Assembly: GCA_021732485.1 (NCBI GenBank)
Contig: JAKFUV010000009.1
Location: forward strand, 62,001-126,000
Direction: 5' to 3'
Length of the DNA: 64,000 nt
Origin: Hyphomicrobium sp.
GTDB lineage: Bacteria > Pseudomonadota > Alphaproteobacteria > Rhizobiales > Hyphomicrobiaceae
The notes beneath the pieces were generated by a model, which had not been told where the DNA came from, ran no database searches, and saw only the letters and a program-made list of their open reading frames with translations. Shown here one piece after another: positions 34,532 through 43,284 of this stretch; position 1 is the stretch's first letter; each line of letters opens with the position of its first letter. The translations under genes and the position numbers were made by a program.

Positions 34532-34826
34532 TCTCGGCAGCACGGCGGATGGCCCGGCGGCACGGCGCCGCGTGCCCGATTGTGCACTTTCGTTTCACCC
34601 CAAAATCCTGCAAACAGGGCGCCATCGGCCGGCACCAGACTGCCGCCGGTTCGTGCACCTTGGGACAGGCTCAAAATCACACCTGAGATCGTTGCGGGTC
34701 GACGGCGCCCACATCGGGCGGCTCTTGCAGCAAAAACGGCACGACACCGTGTATTACGCAAACAATCTCTAGCGGCCGGCCCCCGGTCGCTCAACGTTCA
34801 AAAAACAATCAGGAGGAACGACGCCG
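34532..34826 (+). other. yggT-folD intergenic region
   Basis: 295 bases with no supported gene. It ends with the strong folD ribosome-binding site AGGAGG (34811-34816). Frames in it are compositionally unlike coding DNA of the neighbourhood, and the DUF167 gene expected here was not found. Confidence 0.55.
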
Positions 34827-35714
34827 ATGTCCGCAGCTCAGATCATCGACGGCAAGAAAATCGCCGCCGACGTGCGCGCCGAAGTCGCCGCCGAGGTCGC
34901 ACGTTTGGTCAAAGAGCACGGCATCAAGCCCGGCCTCGCGGTCGTGCTCGTCGGCGAGGACGCGGCCAGCAAGGTGTACGTCAAGAACAAAGCCGAGCAG
35001 ACGGTCGCCTGCGGCATGAACTCGTGGGAGCACCGCTTACCGGCCGAGACCAGCGAAGCCGATTTGCTGGCGATGGTCGACAAGCTGAACAACGACCCGG
35101 CCTGTCACGGCATACTCGTTCAGCTGCCGCTCCCCAAGCACATCAATTCCGAGAAGGTGCTGAACGCCATTAACCCGGACAAGGATGTCGACGGCTTCCA
35201 TCCCGTCAACGTCGGCCGATTGTGGGTTGGCGAGCGGGCGCTGGTGCCGTGCACGCCGACGGGGTCGGTCATTCTCGCCAAATCCGTCAAGCCGAACTTG
35301 AGCGGCATGGACGCCGTCGTCATCGGCCGCTCGAACATTGTCGGCAAGCCGGTGGCAGCCCTGCTGCTGCGCGAGAACTGCACGGTGACGATTGCGCATT
35401 CGCGCACGAAGAACATCGAAGATATCGTCAAATGCGCCGACCTGGTGATTGCCGCCGTTGGCATTCCCGAAATGGTCAAGGGTAGCTGGATCCGTCCGGG
35501 AGCGACGGTGATCGATGTCGGCATCAATCGCGTGCCCGGCGAAAACGGCAAGACGAAGCTCGTCGGCGATGTGGCGTATGATGAGTGTGCGGCGGTGGCG
35601 GGCGCCATCACGCCGGTGCCGGGCGGCGTTGGCCCGATGACGATTGCGTGCCTGTTGCGCAATGCCGCACAAGCGGCCGCGATGCAGGCGGGCGTGAAAA
35701 GCGCGTTTGCGTGA
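34827..35714 (+). CDS. folD: methylenetetrahydrofolate dehydrogenase/cyclohydrolase
   Basis: The bifunctional folate enzyme FolD, 295 residues, interconverting methylene-, methenyl- and formyl-tetrahydrofolate with NADP. Signatures: the catalytic lysine in [29 protein letters not shown] and the Rossmann motif [14 protein letters not shown]; the C-terminus has the conserved [21 protein letters not shown] lies 11 bases before the ATG, and a strong terminator follows. Confidence 0.97.
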   Translation: MSAAQIIDGKKIAADVRAEVAAEVARLVKEHGIKPGLAVVLVGEDAASKVYVKNKAEQTVACGMNSWEHRLPAETSEADLLAMVDKLNNDPACHGILVQLPLPKHINSEKVLNAINPDKDVDGFHPVNVGRLWVGERALVPCTPTGSVILAKSVKPNLSGMDAVVIGRSNIVGKPVAALLLRENCTVTIAHSRTKNIEDIVKCADLVIAAVGIPEMVKGSWIRPGATVIDVGINRVPGENGKTKLVGDVAYDECAAVAGAITPVPGGVGPMTIACLLRNAAQAAAMQAGVKSAFA

Positions 35715-35755
35715 GCGCATCGCTGAAATCATAGGTATTGCAGGCTAACGTTACA

Positions 35756-35787
35756 GGCCGGGTGCGAACGTACCCGGCCATTTTTTT
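35756..35787 (+). terminator. rho-independent terminator of folD
   Basis: A perfect 8-bp stem GGCCGGGT / ACCCGGCC with an 8-base loop, then A and seven T (35781-35787). The convergent comM gene ends three bases later. Confidence 0.9.
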
Positions 35788-35789
35788 GT

Positions 35790-37319
35790 TTAAGCTGCCC
35801 GGCTTTGGCGAAGAGTTTCGGCGCGGTAGCCGAGCGCTTCGGCGATATGGATGCGGCCGACGCGCTCGACGGCATCGAGATCGGCGAGGGTGCGGGCGAC
35901 GCGCAGGGTTCGGTGGAAGCCACGGGCCGAAAGCGCCAGGGCTTCAGCGGCTTGCCGCAGCAGGGCTTGGCCGGCTTCGTCCGGCATGGCGGTTTGCTCA
36001 AGCAATTGACCGGAACACGCGGCGTTGGTGCGAACGCCGTGGGCGCCAAGACGCGCATAGCGATCGCGCTGGAGCTGACGGGCGGCGGCCACGCGGGCGC
36101 GGACCTCGGCACTGCCTTCGCGCGCGGCGGGCAAAACGAGATCGGCAGCCGAGACGGCCGGGACTTCGATCTGCAAATCGATGCGATCCAAGAACGGACC
36201 GGAGATGCGGCCCTGATAGTCGTCGGCGCAGCGCGCGCCGCGCTTACACGTGACGCCGGATGTCGAGCCGCCGCATTTGCACGGGTTCATGGCTGCGACG
36301 AGCTGAATGCGTGACGGGTAGGCAATGCGGTGGTTGGCGCGCGCGATGACGGTTTCGCCGGCTTCAAGCGGCTGGCGCAGGGCGTCGAGCACGTTTGGCT
36401 GGAACTCGGGTAGCTCGTCGAGAAACAGCACGCCGTGGTGGGCCAGCGACACCTCACCTGGTTTTGGCCGCGTGCCGCCGCCGACGAGCGCCGCCATGCT
36501 GGCCGAGTGATGCGGGCTGCGGAACGGCCGCTCAATCGCCAGCTTGCCGCCCATCAGTTCTCCAGCCAGCGAGTGCACCATCGAGACTTCGAGAATTTCT
36601 TCCGGCGCGAGCGGCGGCAGGATCGACGGCAGGCGCGACGCCAGCATGGTTTTGCCGGATCCGGGCGGACCGATGAACAGCAGATTGTGCCCACCGGCGG
36701 CGGCGATTTCGAGAACGCGCTTGGCGGTTTCCTGACCGCGGATATCGGCGAGGTCCGGTTGAATGCCGTCGCTGCGGGCGATGTTGGGCTTTGGTCGCGC
36801 GAGCGTTTGCAATCCTTTGAAGTGATTGACCAGCGACAGCAGGTGCGGGGCGGCCAGGATGGAGACGTGCTCGCCCGCCCACGCCGCTTCGGGGCCGCAC
36901 GCCGCCGGACAGATCAAGCCCTTGTCGATGGCGTTGGCACCGATGGCGGCCGGCAGCGCGCCGGGCACGGACCGGATCGAGCCGTCGAGCGCCAATTCAC
37001 CGATGGCCGCGTATCCGGCGATGGCATCGGGCGCGATCGCCTCCATGGCCGACATCATGGCAAGCGCAATGGCGAGATCGAAGTGGCTGCCTTCCTTGGG
37101 CAGGTCTGCGGGCGCGAGGTTGACGGTGATGTGCTTGAACGGCAGGCCGAGGCCGACGGCGTGGAGTGCGTTACGGACCCGCTCGCGGCTTTCGGCGACG
37201 GCTTTGTCTGGCAGGCCGACGATGGCGAAGGCGGGCGCGCCCGGCGTGATGCGGACTTGGACTTCGACGGCGCGGGCATCGATGCCGACAAACGCCAGCG
37301 TTGAAATTTGACCGTACAT
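35790..37319 (-). CDS. comM: ComM/YifB family Mg-chelatase-like AAA ATPase
   Basis: A 509-residue ComM (YifB) helicase, which promotes branch migration during integration of incoming DNA in transformable bacteria and is widely conserved. The N-terminal LonC-like domain (MYGQISTLAFVGIDARAVEVQV) is followed by Walker A FIGPPGSGKTMLASRLP and Walker B VLFLDELPEF. The C-terminal region carries a zinc-like CKCGG...C motif and the Mg-chelatase C domain. It ends three bases from the folD terminator. With comF this gives two competence-type genes, but no full DNA-uptake set is in view. Confidence 0.93.
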   Translation of the reverse strand: MYGQISTLAFVGIDARAVEVQVRITPGAPAFAIVGLPDKAVAESRERVRNALHAVGLGLPFKHITVNLAPADLPKEGSHFDLAIALAMMSAMEAIAPDAIAGYAAIGELALDGSIRSVPGALPAAIGANAIDKGLICPAACGPEAAWAGEHVSILAAPHLLSLVNHFKGLQTLARPKPNIARSDGIQPDLADIRGQETAKRVLEIAAAGGHNLLFIGPPGSGKTMLASRLPSILPPLAPEEILEVSMVHSLAGELMGGKLAIERPFRSPHHSASMAALVGGGTRPKPGEVSLAHHGVLFLDELPEFQPNVLDALRQPLEAGETVIARANHRIAYPSRIQLVAAMNPCKCGGSTSGVTCKRGARCADDYQGRISGPFLDRIDLQIEVPAVSAADLVLPAAREGSAEVRARVAAARQLQRDRYARLGAHGVRTNAACSGQLLEQTAMPDEAGQALLRQAAEALALSARGFHRTLRVARTLADLDAVERVGRIHIAEALGYRAETLRQSRAA

Positions 37320-37703
37320 GGTGCCCCTCAGACCCTGCGGAGAGGCTAGCGGGGAGCAAGCGGGCAGTCAAGAACAAAGTGGGAACGAAGAAAATGGAGG
37401 TTTGCGCGTTGCCTGCAGCAGTTTTAGCGGGGACGGCGTTTGCGCCGATAGTTTTAAAGCGCGGGCACGTCAGCTCAAGCGATGCATCGTGGAAGGTGCA
37501 GACGTGAGGTGGATCAACTGCCGAACGGCTGATGGGGAGTGATCCAGTCTGAAATGTCCCGAGAACTTAAGCCTCTTTTGTCTCCGCCTTAAAAAGTCGC
37601 AATCTCTTCAATGTTTCTCATTGAAACTTAAGCAGCGAAGCAATAACTTGACTCGTGTAACGTGACGCTTGACGCGTAAGGCGACACGTGACACATAGTA
37701 GGC
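37320..37703. other. intergenic region upstream of higBA
   Basis: About 384 bases without a supported gene. The right half is distinctly more AT-rich than the surroundings and holds the candidate higBA operator. The left edge carries the comM upstream region. Confidence 0.55.
37655..37694. promoter_or_regulatory. candidate higBA operator (inverted repeat)
   Basis: GTGTAACGTG (37655-37664) and CACGTGACAC (37685-37694) form a 10-bp inverted repeat with one mismatch, 20 bases apart. TTGACG (37669-37674) lies inside and could be a -35. It ends 9 bases before the toxin ATG, as expected for HigA autorepression. Confidence 0.4.
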
Positions 37704-37994
37704 ATGTTGTACTTGAGGCGTATAAAACATAAAGGGTTGCGTCGTCTGTATGATGACGATGACGCTAGCGGGCTTAAGCCTGACTGGGTGCCAAAACTCA
37801 GGCGTATTCTTGCCGCGCTAAATACAATCTGTTCGCCGGAAGAGATGGACCTTCCCGGGTACGGCTTTCACGAATTGAAGGGCAACCGAAAAGGCACCTA
37901 TTCTTTGATCGTCACGCGGAATTGGCGCGTGACGTTTGGGTGGGATTCCGAGGGGCCAACGGACGTGAATCTAGAGGATTATCATGAGCGCTGA
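37704..37994 (+). CDS. higB: HigB-type toxin (RelE superfamily)
   Basis: A 96-residue HigB/RelE-like mRNA interferase that would cleave mRNA at the ribosome. Typical features are the N-terminal KHKGLRRLYDD, the LPGYGFHELKGNRKGTYSLIVTRNWRVTF core with basic catalytic residues, and the C-terminal NLEDYH. It overlaps the antitoxin ATG by 11 bases. Base composition is lower in G+C than neighbours, suggesting acquisition. Toxin-first order is characteristic of higBA. Confidence 0.88.
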   Translation: MLYLRRIKHKGLRRLYDDDDASGLKPDWVPKLRRILAALNTICSPEEMDLPGYGFHELKGNRKGTYSLIVTRNWRVTFGWDSEGPTDVNLEDYHER

Positions 37995-38301
37995 ACGAGA
38001 ACTTCCAAGGTTCCGACCTCCACATCCTGGAGAATACATTCGTGACGACATTCTTCCCAGCTTGGAGATGACCATTACTGATCTTGCCGAGCATCTCGGC
38101 GTTAGCCGTGCGTCCCTATCTGAACTCGTCAACGGCAATCGCTCGCTATCCATTGAAATGGCGCAAAGACTTGGACAAGCATTTGGCAACGGTACCCGCT
38201 TTTGGGTCCAGCTTCAGATGCAGCGTGATATTTGGGACGCGGAGAAGAATTCCGGAATAAAGATTAAGCTTCTGCGGCAGCGTAGCGGGAAAGCGGCATG
38301 A
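37984..38301 (+). CDS. higA: HigA-type antitoxin (XRE-family HTH)
   Basis: A 105-residue antitoxin and autorepressor. The RPPHPGEYIRDDILPSLEMT N-terminus is the HigA signature, followed by a helix-turn-helix (ITDLAEHLGVSRASLSELVNG) and FWVQLQMQRDIWDAE. It partners the preceding HigB-like toxin, with which it overlaps. Confidence 0.9.
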   Translation: MSAERELPRFRPPHPGEYIRDDILPSLEMTITDLAEHLGVSRASLSELVNGNRSLSIEMAQRLGQAFGNGTRFWVQLQMQRDIWDAEKNSGIKIKLLRQRSGKAA

Positions 38302-38341
38302 CGATTATAGCCCAATTGCACAAGACTGCTTCGCGTATGCC

Positions 38342-38854
38342 TCAGCCCTTCGTCATCAGCAGCGACAACCCTACCAGCGCGCTGTTGATGAATTGGATTT
38401 CGACGACCTGTTTGTTGTCGCGGACGAGGATGTCCATGTTGGCCGTCAGGTCGCCGCCCTTGACGACGATGCGCAAGCCGTTTGGCTTGACGGCACCGGT
38501 CAGGTCACCTTCGAGATTGCGCGTGGTTTCTTTCCAGTGGCCCGATAGGACGCCGGCTGCATTTTCAATCTGGCTTTGCACTTCGATGCTGCCGCCAGCG
38601 GTGGCGCAGCGGATATTTTGTTTCAACTCGTCTTTGCCGTCGGTGAGGAAATACGTGGCGCGGCATTTGACGGTTTCTGGCGGGCTATCCTTCAAGCCGA
38701 GGCGGCCTTCGCCCGTCCAGCGTCCGGCGAGGGCCGCGAATGGGGAGGCCTGTTGCGCGCTGAGCGTGACGGATGACGACGTGGCGGCGGGTGCGAAAAT
38801 CATAGTCAAAATGAAAAATCGCGCGGCGCGCTGAGACATTGTTTGAACCATCAT
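38342..38854 (-). CDS. exported protein of unknown function
   Basis: A 170-residue protein with a signal peptide ([23 protein letters not shown]). The mature part starts [16 protein letters not shown] and has two cysteines (CRATYF, RCATAGG), alternating beta-like segments, and no catalytic motif I recognise; the shape suggests a small lipocalin-like beta barrel. Similar conserved hypothetical proteins exist in Hyphomicrobiales. Its ATG overlaps the gshB stop (ATGA), so it is translationally coupled to glutathione synthetase. Confidence 0.75.
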   Translation of the reverse strand: MMVQTMSQRAARFFILTMIFAPAATSSSVTLSAQQASPFAALAGRWTGEGRLGLKDSPPETVKCRATYFLTDGKDELKQNIRCATAGGSIEVQSQIENAAGVLSGHWKETTRNLEGDLTGAVKPNGLRIVVKGGDLTANMDILVRDNKQVVEIQFINSALVGLSLLMTKG

Positions 38855-39798
38855 GCAGCTGATCTCTTGGCTTCGATCGCGTCCCAGATCATCGCGGCGA
38901 TATCATTGCCACCGAATGACTTGACCTGGCGAATGCCGGTTGGCGAGGTGACGTTGATCTCGGTTAGATAGGGACCGATGACATCGATGCCGGTGAACAG
39001 CAACCCGCGCTTCTTCAATTCAGGCTTGAGGCGGGCGCAGATTTCGCGGTCGCGATCGGTGAGCTCGACGGCCGCCGCGGTCCCGCCGACGTGCAGGTTC
39101 GACCGGGTTTCGCCGGCTTGCGGAATTCGGTTGATGGCGCCGGCGATTTCGCCGTCGACGAGGATGATGCGCTTGTCGCCGTCTTTCACTTCGGCGCGAT
39201 ACTCCTGCACCATAAAGGGTTCGCGAAAGACCGTCTGAAAGAGTTCGACGAGCGACGACGCGTTGCCATCGTCGGGCTTCAAGCGGAACACGGCGGCTCC
39301 GCCGTTGCCGTACAGCGGCTTGACGATGATGTCGTTGTATTGGGCGCGAAACGCCAGCACATCGTCGAGCGAGCGGGTGACAAGCGTCGGTGGCATCAGA
39401 TCGAGAAAGTCGAGCACGAACAGTTTTTCAGGCGCATTGCGCACATGCATCGGATCGTTGACGACCAGCGTCTTGGGATGGATGCGCTCAAGCAGGTGCG
39501 TCGTCGTGATATATCCCATGTCGAAAGGCGGGTCTTGGCGCAGCAAGATGCAATCGCGTTGGCCAAGGTCTTCGATGCGCGGCTTCGAGACGGCGAAGTG
39601 ATCGCCGTACTGATCCCGGACGGTCACCGTAGCGCCGCGCGCCAGCAGCTTATCGCCGTGGAGGGCTAAGTCGTTCGGCGTATAATAAAACATGTCATGC
39701 CCGCGCCGCTGGGCTTCGAGCAGGATCGCGAAGGTACTATCGCCGCGAATGTCGATCCGCTCGATGGGGTCCATTTGCACGGCGATGCGAAGAGGCAT
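38851..39798 (-). CDS. gshB: glutathione synthetase
   Basis: A 315-residue ATP-grasp ligase adding glycine to gamma-glutamylcysteine. Signatures: N-terminal [20 protein letters not shown], the [21 protein letters not shown] segment, the ATP-binding [15 protein letters not shown], and metal ligands in [21 protein letters not shown]. It heads a two-gene unit with the exported protein at 38342. Upstream lies a repeat-rich spacer. Confidence 0.95.
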   Translation of the reverse strand: MPLRIAVQMDPIERIDIRGDSTFAILLEAQRRGHDMFYYTPNDLALHGDKLLARGATVTVRDQYGDHFAVSKPRIEDLGQRDCILLRQDPPFDMGYITTTHLLERIHPKTLVVNDPMHVRNAPEKLFVLDFLDLMPPTLVTRSLDDVLAFRAQYNDIIVKPLYGNGGAAVFRLKPDDGNASSLVELFQTVFREPFMVQEYRAEVKDGDKRIILVDGEIAGAINRIPQAGETRSNLHVGGTAAAVELTDRDREICARLKPELKKRGLLFTGIDVIGPYLTEINVTSPTGIRQVKSFGGNDIAAMIWDAIEAKRSAA

Positions 39799-39907
39799 GG
39801 GTGGGTCTGGTCTCGTGGTTCATGGGACGACGACGCTCATAGCACGGACGCGGGGATGCGTCAGCGGGCACGTCTCGGGTCCGGTATTGCGCCTTCGGCG
39901 ATTTTTA

Positions 39908-39958
39908 CGCTGGATCCCCGGCCGGCACTCGCGACGCTCATTTGGCCGAGGATGACGG
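39908..39958 (+). repeat. 51-bp dispersed repeat, copy 1
   Basis: Begins CGCTGGATCCCCGG and ends GAGGATGACGG. Identical over 51 bases to 40090-40140. The ends are complementary in style (GGATCCCC / GAGGATGAC), resembling the palindromic intergenic repeats common in Hyphomicrobiales. Confidence 0.85.
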
Positions 39959-39991
39959 TGGGTTAGGCGTTGCGCAAAAGTCCGCCACGGG

Positions 39992-40041
39992 CGTCATCCT
40001 CGAACGCGGGAGCGCAAGCGATAGCGTTCGGGGATCCAGCG
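39992..40041 (-). repeat. 51-bp repeat family, diverged inverted copy
   Basis: Begins CGTCATCCTCG and ends GGGGATCCAGCG, the reverse complement of the flanking repeats at both ends, with a different centre. The middle can itself pair (GAACGC..GCGTTC). Confidence 0.7.
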
Positions 40042-40089
40042 GAAGATGCGTCGAAGACACAGAGTATATCGCGCCGTTGGCGAGTCTTG

Positions 40090-40140
40090 CGCTGGATCCC
40101 CGGCCGGCACTCGCGACGCTCATTTGGCCGAGGATGACGG
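40090..40140 (+). repeat. 51-bp dispersed repeat, copy 2
   Basis: Identical to 39908-39958 at an offset of 182 bases. Confidence 0.85.
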
Positions 40141-40182
40141 GATCGGGACGGCGACCAAGGCGGCGCGGGATTGCGGCGACGA

Positions 40183-42417
40183 TCAGAAAAAATTGTAGGG
40201 GTCGATGTCGAGGGTGACGCGGACGTCGCTTTTGAGTTTGGGAATGTCGGTTTCCCAGGCGCGCAAATAGCCCTGCATATCGGCATCACGCGGCGCTTTG
40301 ACGAGCAATCGCCAGCGATAGCGTCCGCGAACCACCGCAATCGGCGCTTCGGCAGGACCCAGCACTTTGATTTTTTCCGATGGCGGCGCGAGGCGGGCGA
40401 TGTCGCGGGCGGTGCGTTCGGCCAGCGCCTTATCGCGGGCTGAAATGATGACGGCGGCGAGACGTCCATAGGGTGGCAGCACACCGGTTTGCCGGGTTTT
40501 GATTTCGTAATTTAGGAAGGCTTCGCGATCACCGGCGACGATGGCTGCCATCACCGGATGCTCGGGCATGTGGGTTTGCACGAGGCCGCGACCGACGGCC
40601 AGCGCGCGGCCGGCGCGGCCAGTCACCTGATGCAGTAATTGGAAGGTGCGTTCGCCAGCGCGCGGATCAGCGCCGTGGGCGAGACCGAGATCGCCATCGA
40701 CGACGCCGACGAGAGCGAGATCTGGGAAGTGGTGACCCTTGGCGACGATCTGCGTGCCGATGATGATATCGATCTCGTGGGCTTCGATGCGGTGAATCAT
40801 GGCGCGCATGTCGATCAGGCTTGGAATGAGGTCGGATGACAGCAGCGCGATGCGGGCTGAAGGAAAGCGCTCGGCGACTTCTTCAGCGACGCGCTCGACG
40901 CCCGGTCCGCAGGCGACGAGGCCGCCGGGGGCTGCGCACTTGGGGCACTTTTCAGGCAGCGACAGCGAGAAGCCGCAGTGATGGCAATCGAGCCGCTTCT
41001 TGAAGCGGTGTTCGACCAGCCAGGCGGTACACTGCGGACATTCGATGCGATGACCGCAGCTCCGGCACAACGTCAATGGCGCATAGCCGCGACGGTTGAG
41101 AAACAGCAGCGATTGCTGGCCGTTTTGCAGCGTCTCAGTCATGGCGGCGACGAGGCGGGGGGCCAACCATTTGCCGGGCTCCGGGCTTTCGCGGCGAAGA
41201 TCGATCGCCGACACGTCCGGCATGTCGACGCCGGTGTAACGGCCGGGTAGCACGATATGGCGATAGCGGCCCTGCTGGGCGTTGACGTGGCTTTCAATCG
41301 ATGGCGTGGCGGACGCCAACACGACTGGAAACTTGCCGAGGTTGCCACGCACGACGCACATATCGCGGCCTTGATAGTGGACGCGATCATCCTGCTTGTA
41401 GCCTTGATCGTGCTCTTCATCGACGACAATCAGGCCAAGTTCGGGATAGGGCAGAAACAATGCCGAACGCGCGCCGACGACGCAGCGAACATCGCCGCGC
41501 GCCACGCCTTTCCAGATACGCCCGCGCTCCGTCGGGCTGAGGGCTGAATGCCACTCGACCGGTTTGACACCGAAGCGGCGCTCGAAGCGGTCGAGAAACT
41601 GCGAGGTCAGCGCGATTTCGGGGAGCATGATGAGGGCTTGCCGGCCCGCCGCGAGCGCGCGGCCGACGGCTTCAAAATAGACTTCGGTTTTTCCCGATCC
41701 GGTGACGCCATCGAGCAGCGTTACGGAAAAATTATCGGCATCGACGGCGCTAACGAGACCCATGACGGCCTGGGCCTGGTCGTCGGTGAAGCCGGTTGCC
41801 GTGTGCGAGGGATCGGGGCGCGGAAAACCTCGCTCGGGGATCGCGACATCGACGAGACTGCCGGCGAGCACGAGGCCATCGATCACGCCGGTCGAGCAAC
41901 CGGCAAGTTGGGCGAGTTCGGATTTGGAGCGGATCAGGCCGTCGGCTGCAAAGTGCAGAGCACGGGCGCGGGCGGGTGAGATTTTGCCGGGCGGCGGAGC
42001 GCCGTCCACGAGGCGGACGCCGAAGCGCGGTTTGGCCGCGTCGAAGGCGCTGTCGGCGCTCATCAGCATGCGGGCGACCATGCCAAGCGGTGCGAGCGTG
42101 TACCTCGCCACCCACTCGGCAAAGCGCAGAGAGATGAGCGGCAGCGGCGGCGCGTCGATCACGCTGGTCAACGCTTTCAGCTTTTTGCGATCAAGCGGTT
42201 TTTGCTCGCCCTGCGGGCCGTCCCAGACAATGCCGATGCGGCTTTGCGGGCCAAATGGCACCAGAACGAAGTGACCGGGCCCAATGCCAGGTCCCTCGGG
42301 CACGAGGTAATCATAGGTCTGGCCGAGCGCGACCGGCATCAACACGGGCACGGTTGCGCCACCCGCCGAGGCAGGGCTTTCTGCGCCGTTTCCCAAGATG
42401 TCGAGCAGACTTTCCAA
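40183..42417 (-). CDS. priA: primosomal replication helicase PriA
   Basis: The replication-restart helicase, 744 residues. The N-terminal DNA-binding domain begins [20 protein letters not shown]. Walker A is [12 protein letters not shown] and Walker [15 protein letters not shown]. The zinc region contains paired cysteines ([25 protein letters not shown]), and the helicase C motifs [12 protein letters not shown] and QVTGRAGRA follow. Complete in length. It is divergent from fsa. Confidence 0.96.
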   Translation of the reverse strand: MESLLDILGNGAESPASAGGATVPVLMPVALGQTYDYLVPEGPGIGPGHFVLVPFGPQSRIGIVWDGPQGEQKPLDRKKLKALTSVIDAPPLPLISLRFAEWVARYTLAPLGMVARMLMSADSAFDAAKPRFGVRLVDGAPPPGKISPARARALHFAADGLIRSKSELAQLAGCSTGVIDGLVLAGSLVDVAIPERGFPRPDPSHTATGFTDDQAQAVMGLVSAVDADNFSVTLLDGVTGSGKTEVYFEAVGRALAAGRQALIMLPEIALTSQFLDRFERRFGVKPVEWHSALSPTERGRIWKGVARGDVRCVVGARSALFLPYPELGLIVVDEEHDQGYKQDDRVHYQGRDMCVVRGNLGKFPVVLASATPSIESHVNAQQGRYRHIVLPGRYTGVDMPDVSAIDLRRESPEPGKWLAPRLVAAMTETLQNGQQSLLFLNRRGYAPLTLCRSCGHRIECPQCTAWLVEHRFKKRLDCHHCGFSLSLPEKCPKCAAPGGLVACGPGVERVAEEVAERFPSARIALLSSDLIPSLIDMRAMIHRIEAHEIDIIIGTQIVAKGHHFPDLALVGVVDGDLGLAHGADPRAGERTFQLLHQVTGRAGRALAVGRGLVQTHMPEHPVMAAIVAGDREAFLNYEIKTRQTGVLPPYGRLAAVIISARDKALAERTARDIARLAPPSEKIKVLGPAEAPIAVVRGRYRWRLLVKAPRDADMQGYLRAWETDIPKLKSDVRVTLDIDPYNFF

Positions 42418-42562
42418 AGCAGGGGCCGCCAGATTAGAAGCTATGTCATCGAATCGTCATTGCAGCGTAGGCGCGCAACCAGGGCGTGCTAAAGGCAGGC
42501 GATTGCGGCCCGGCGTTCGAGAACCGAAGTTGGGACTTACAGGACGCTTTCAGGAGACCTCA

Positions 42563-43219
42563 ATGAAATTCTTCGTCGATACCGCAGACGTAGCCGAGAT
42601 CAAGGAATTGGCGGCGACGGGCCTGCTCGACGGGGTGACGACGAACCCGACGCTGATTGCCAAAGCGGGTCGCGATTTCAAAGAGATCATCGCCGAGATT
42701 TGCGCGCTGGTGCCGGGGCCTGTATCGGCGGAAGTGGCCGCGACCGATTACGAGGGCATGATGATGGAGGGCCGCGTGCTCGCCAAGATCGCCAACAACG
42801 TGACGATCAAAGTGCCGTTGACGATGGACGGCTTGAAGGCCTGCAAGGCGTTCACCAGCGACGGCACGATGGTGAACGTGACGCTGTGCTTTTCCGCCAA
42901 TCAGGCGCTGCTGGCGGCGAAGGCCGGCGCGACGTTCGTATCGCCGTTCATCGGCCGGCTCGATGACATCGGCTTGAACGGCATGGATGTGATCCGCGAG
43001 ATCAGAACCATCTACGACAACTACCCCGATCTCACGACCGACATTCTGGCAGCGTCGATCCGCACCGTGGGGCACGTCAGGGAAGCAGCACTGATCGGCG
43101 CCGACGTGGCGACGATCCCGCCGTCGATCTTAAAGGCGCTGGTCAAGCATCCGCTGACCGATGCCGGGCTCGCGACATTCGTCGCCGATTGGAAGAAAAC
43201 CGGCCAGAAAATCGTCTGA
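42563..43219 (+). CDS. fsa: fructose-6-phosphate aldolase / transaldolase-like protein
   Basis: A 218-residue short transaldolase. [16 protein letters not shown] and [11 protein letters not shown] open the TIM barrel; the Schiff-base lysine is in NVTIKVPLT, and [14 protein letters not shown] follows. AGGAGA lies 6 bases before the ATG at 42563, whereas the frame is open from 42398. Such short proteins act as either fructose-6-phosphate aldolase or transaldolase in the pentose phosphate pathway; which one cannot be decided here. The priA-fsa-GlcD-xerC order is common in relatives. Confidence 0.92.
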   Translation: MKFFVDTADVAEIKELAATGLLDGVTTNPTLIAKAGRDFKEIIAEICALVPGPVSAEVAATDYEGMMMEGRVLAKIANNVTIKVPLTMDGLKACKAFTSDGTMVNVTLCFSANQALLAAKAGATFVSPFIGRLDDIGLNGMDVIREIRTIYDNYPDLTTDILAASIRTVGHVREAALIGADVATIPPSILKALVKHPLTDAGLATFVADWKKTGQKIV

Positions 43220-43256
43220 CGGCGGCGCGCCCCCGCCGTTAACCGAAGTTTATTTT
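43219..43256 (+). terminator. weak terminator-like hairpin after fsa
   Basis: ACGGCGG / CCGCCGT (43219-43225, 43233-43239) overlaps the fsa stop codon; a T-run appears only at 43252, too far for a standard terminator. Confidence 0.3.
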
Positions 43257-43284
43257 TGCGAAGTTATCCCCGCCTGCGCCGGCC

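Larger units (their letters stand above)
39799..40182. other. repeat-bearing gshB-priA intergenic region
   Basis: 384 bases with no supported gene. It contains two identical direct 51-bp repeats and one inverted relative between them. Reading frames across it are repeat-derived and not called. Confidence 0.7.

Noticed and set aside
34532..34826. Search for a DUF167 (YggU) gene after yggT
   Set aside because: No frame shows the expected family segments; the interval looks non-coding.
37371..37406. GGAAC followed by CGTT upstream of higBA
   Set aside because: The spacing is 20 bases instead of 16-17 and no gene follows on that strand at a sensible distance.
37394..37507. 37-codon ORF beginning MEVCALPAAVLAG
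   Set aside because: No ribosome-binding site, no terminator or promoter and no recognisable feature; likely chance.
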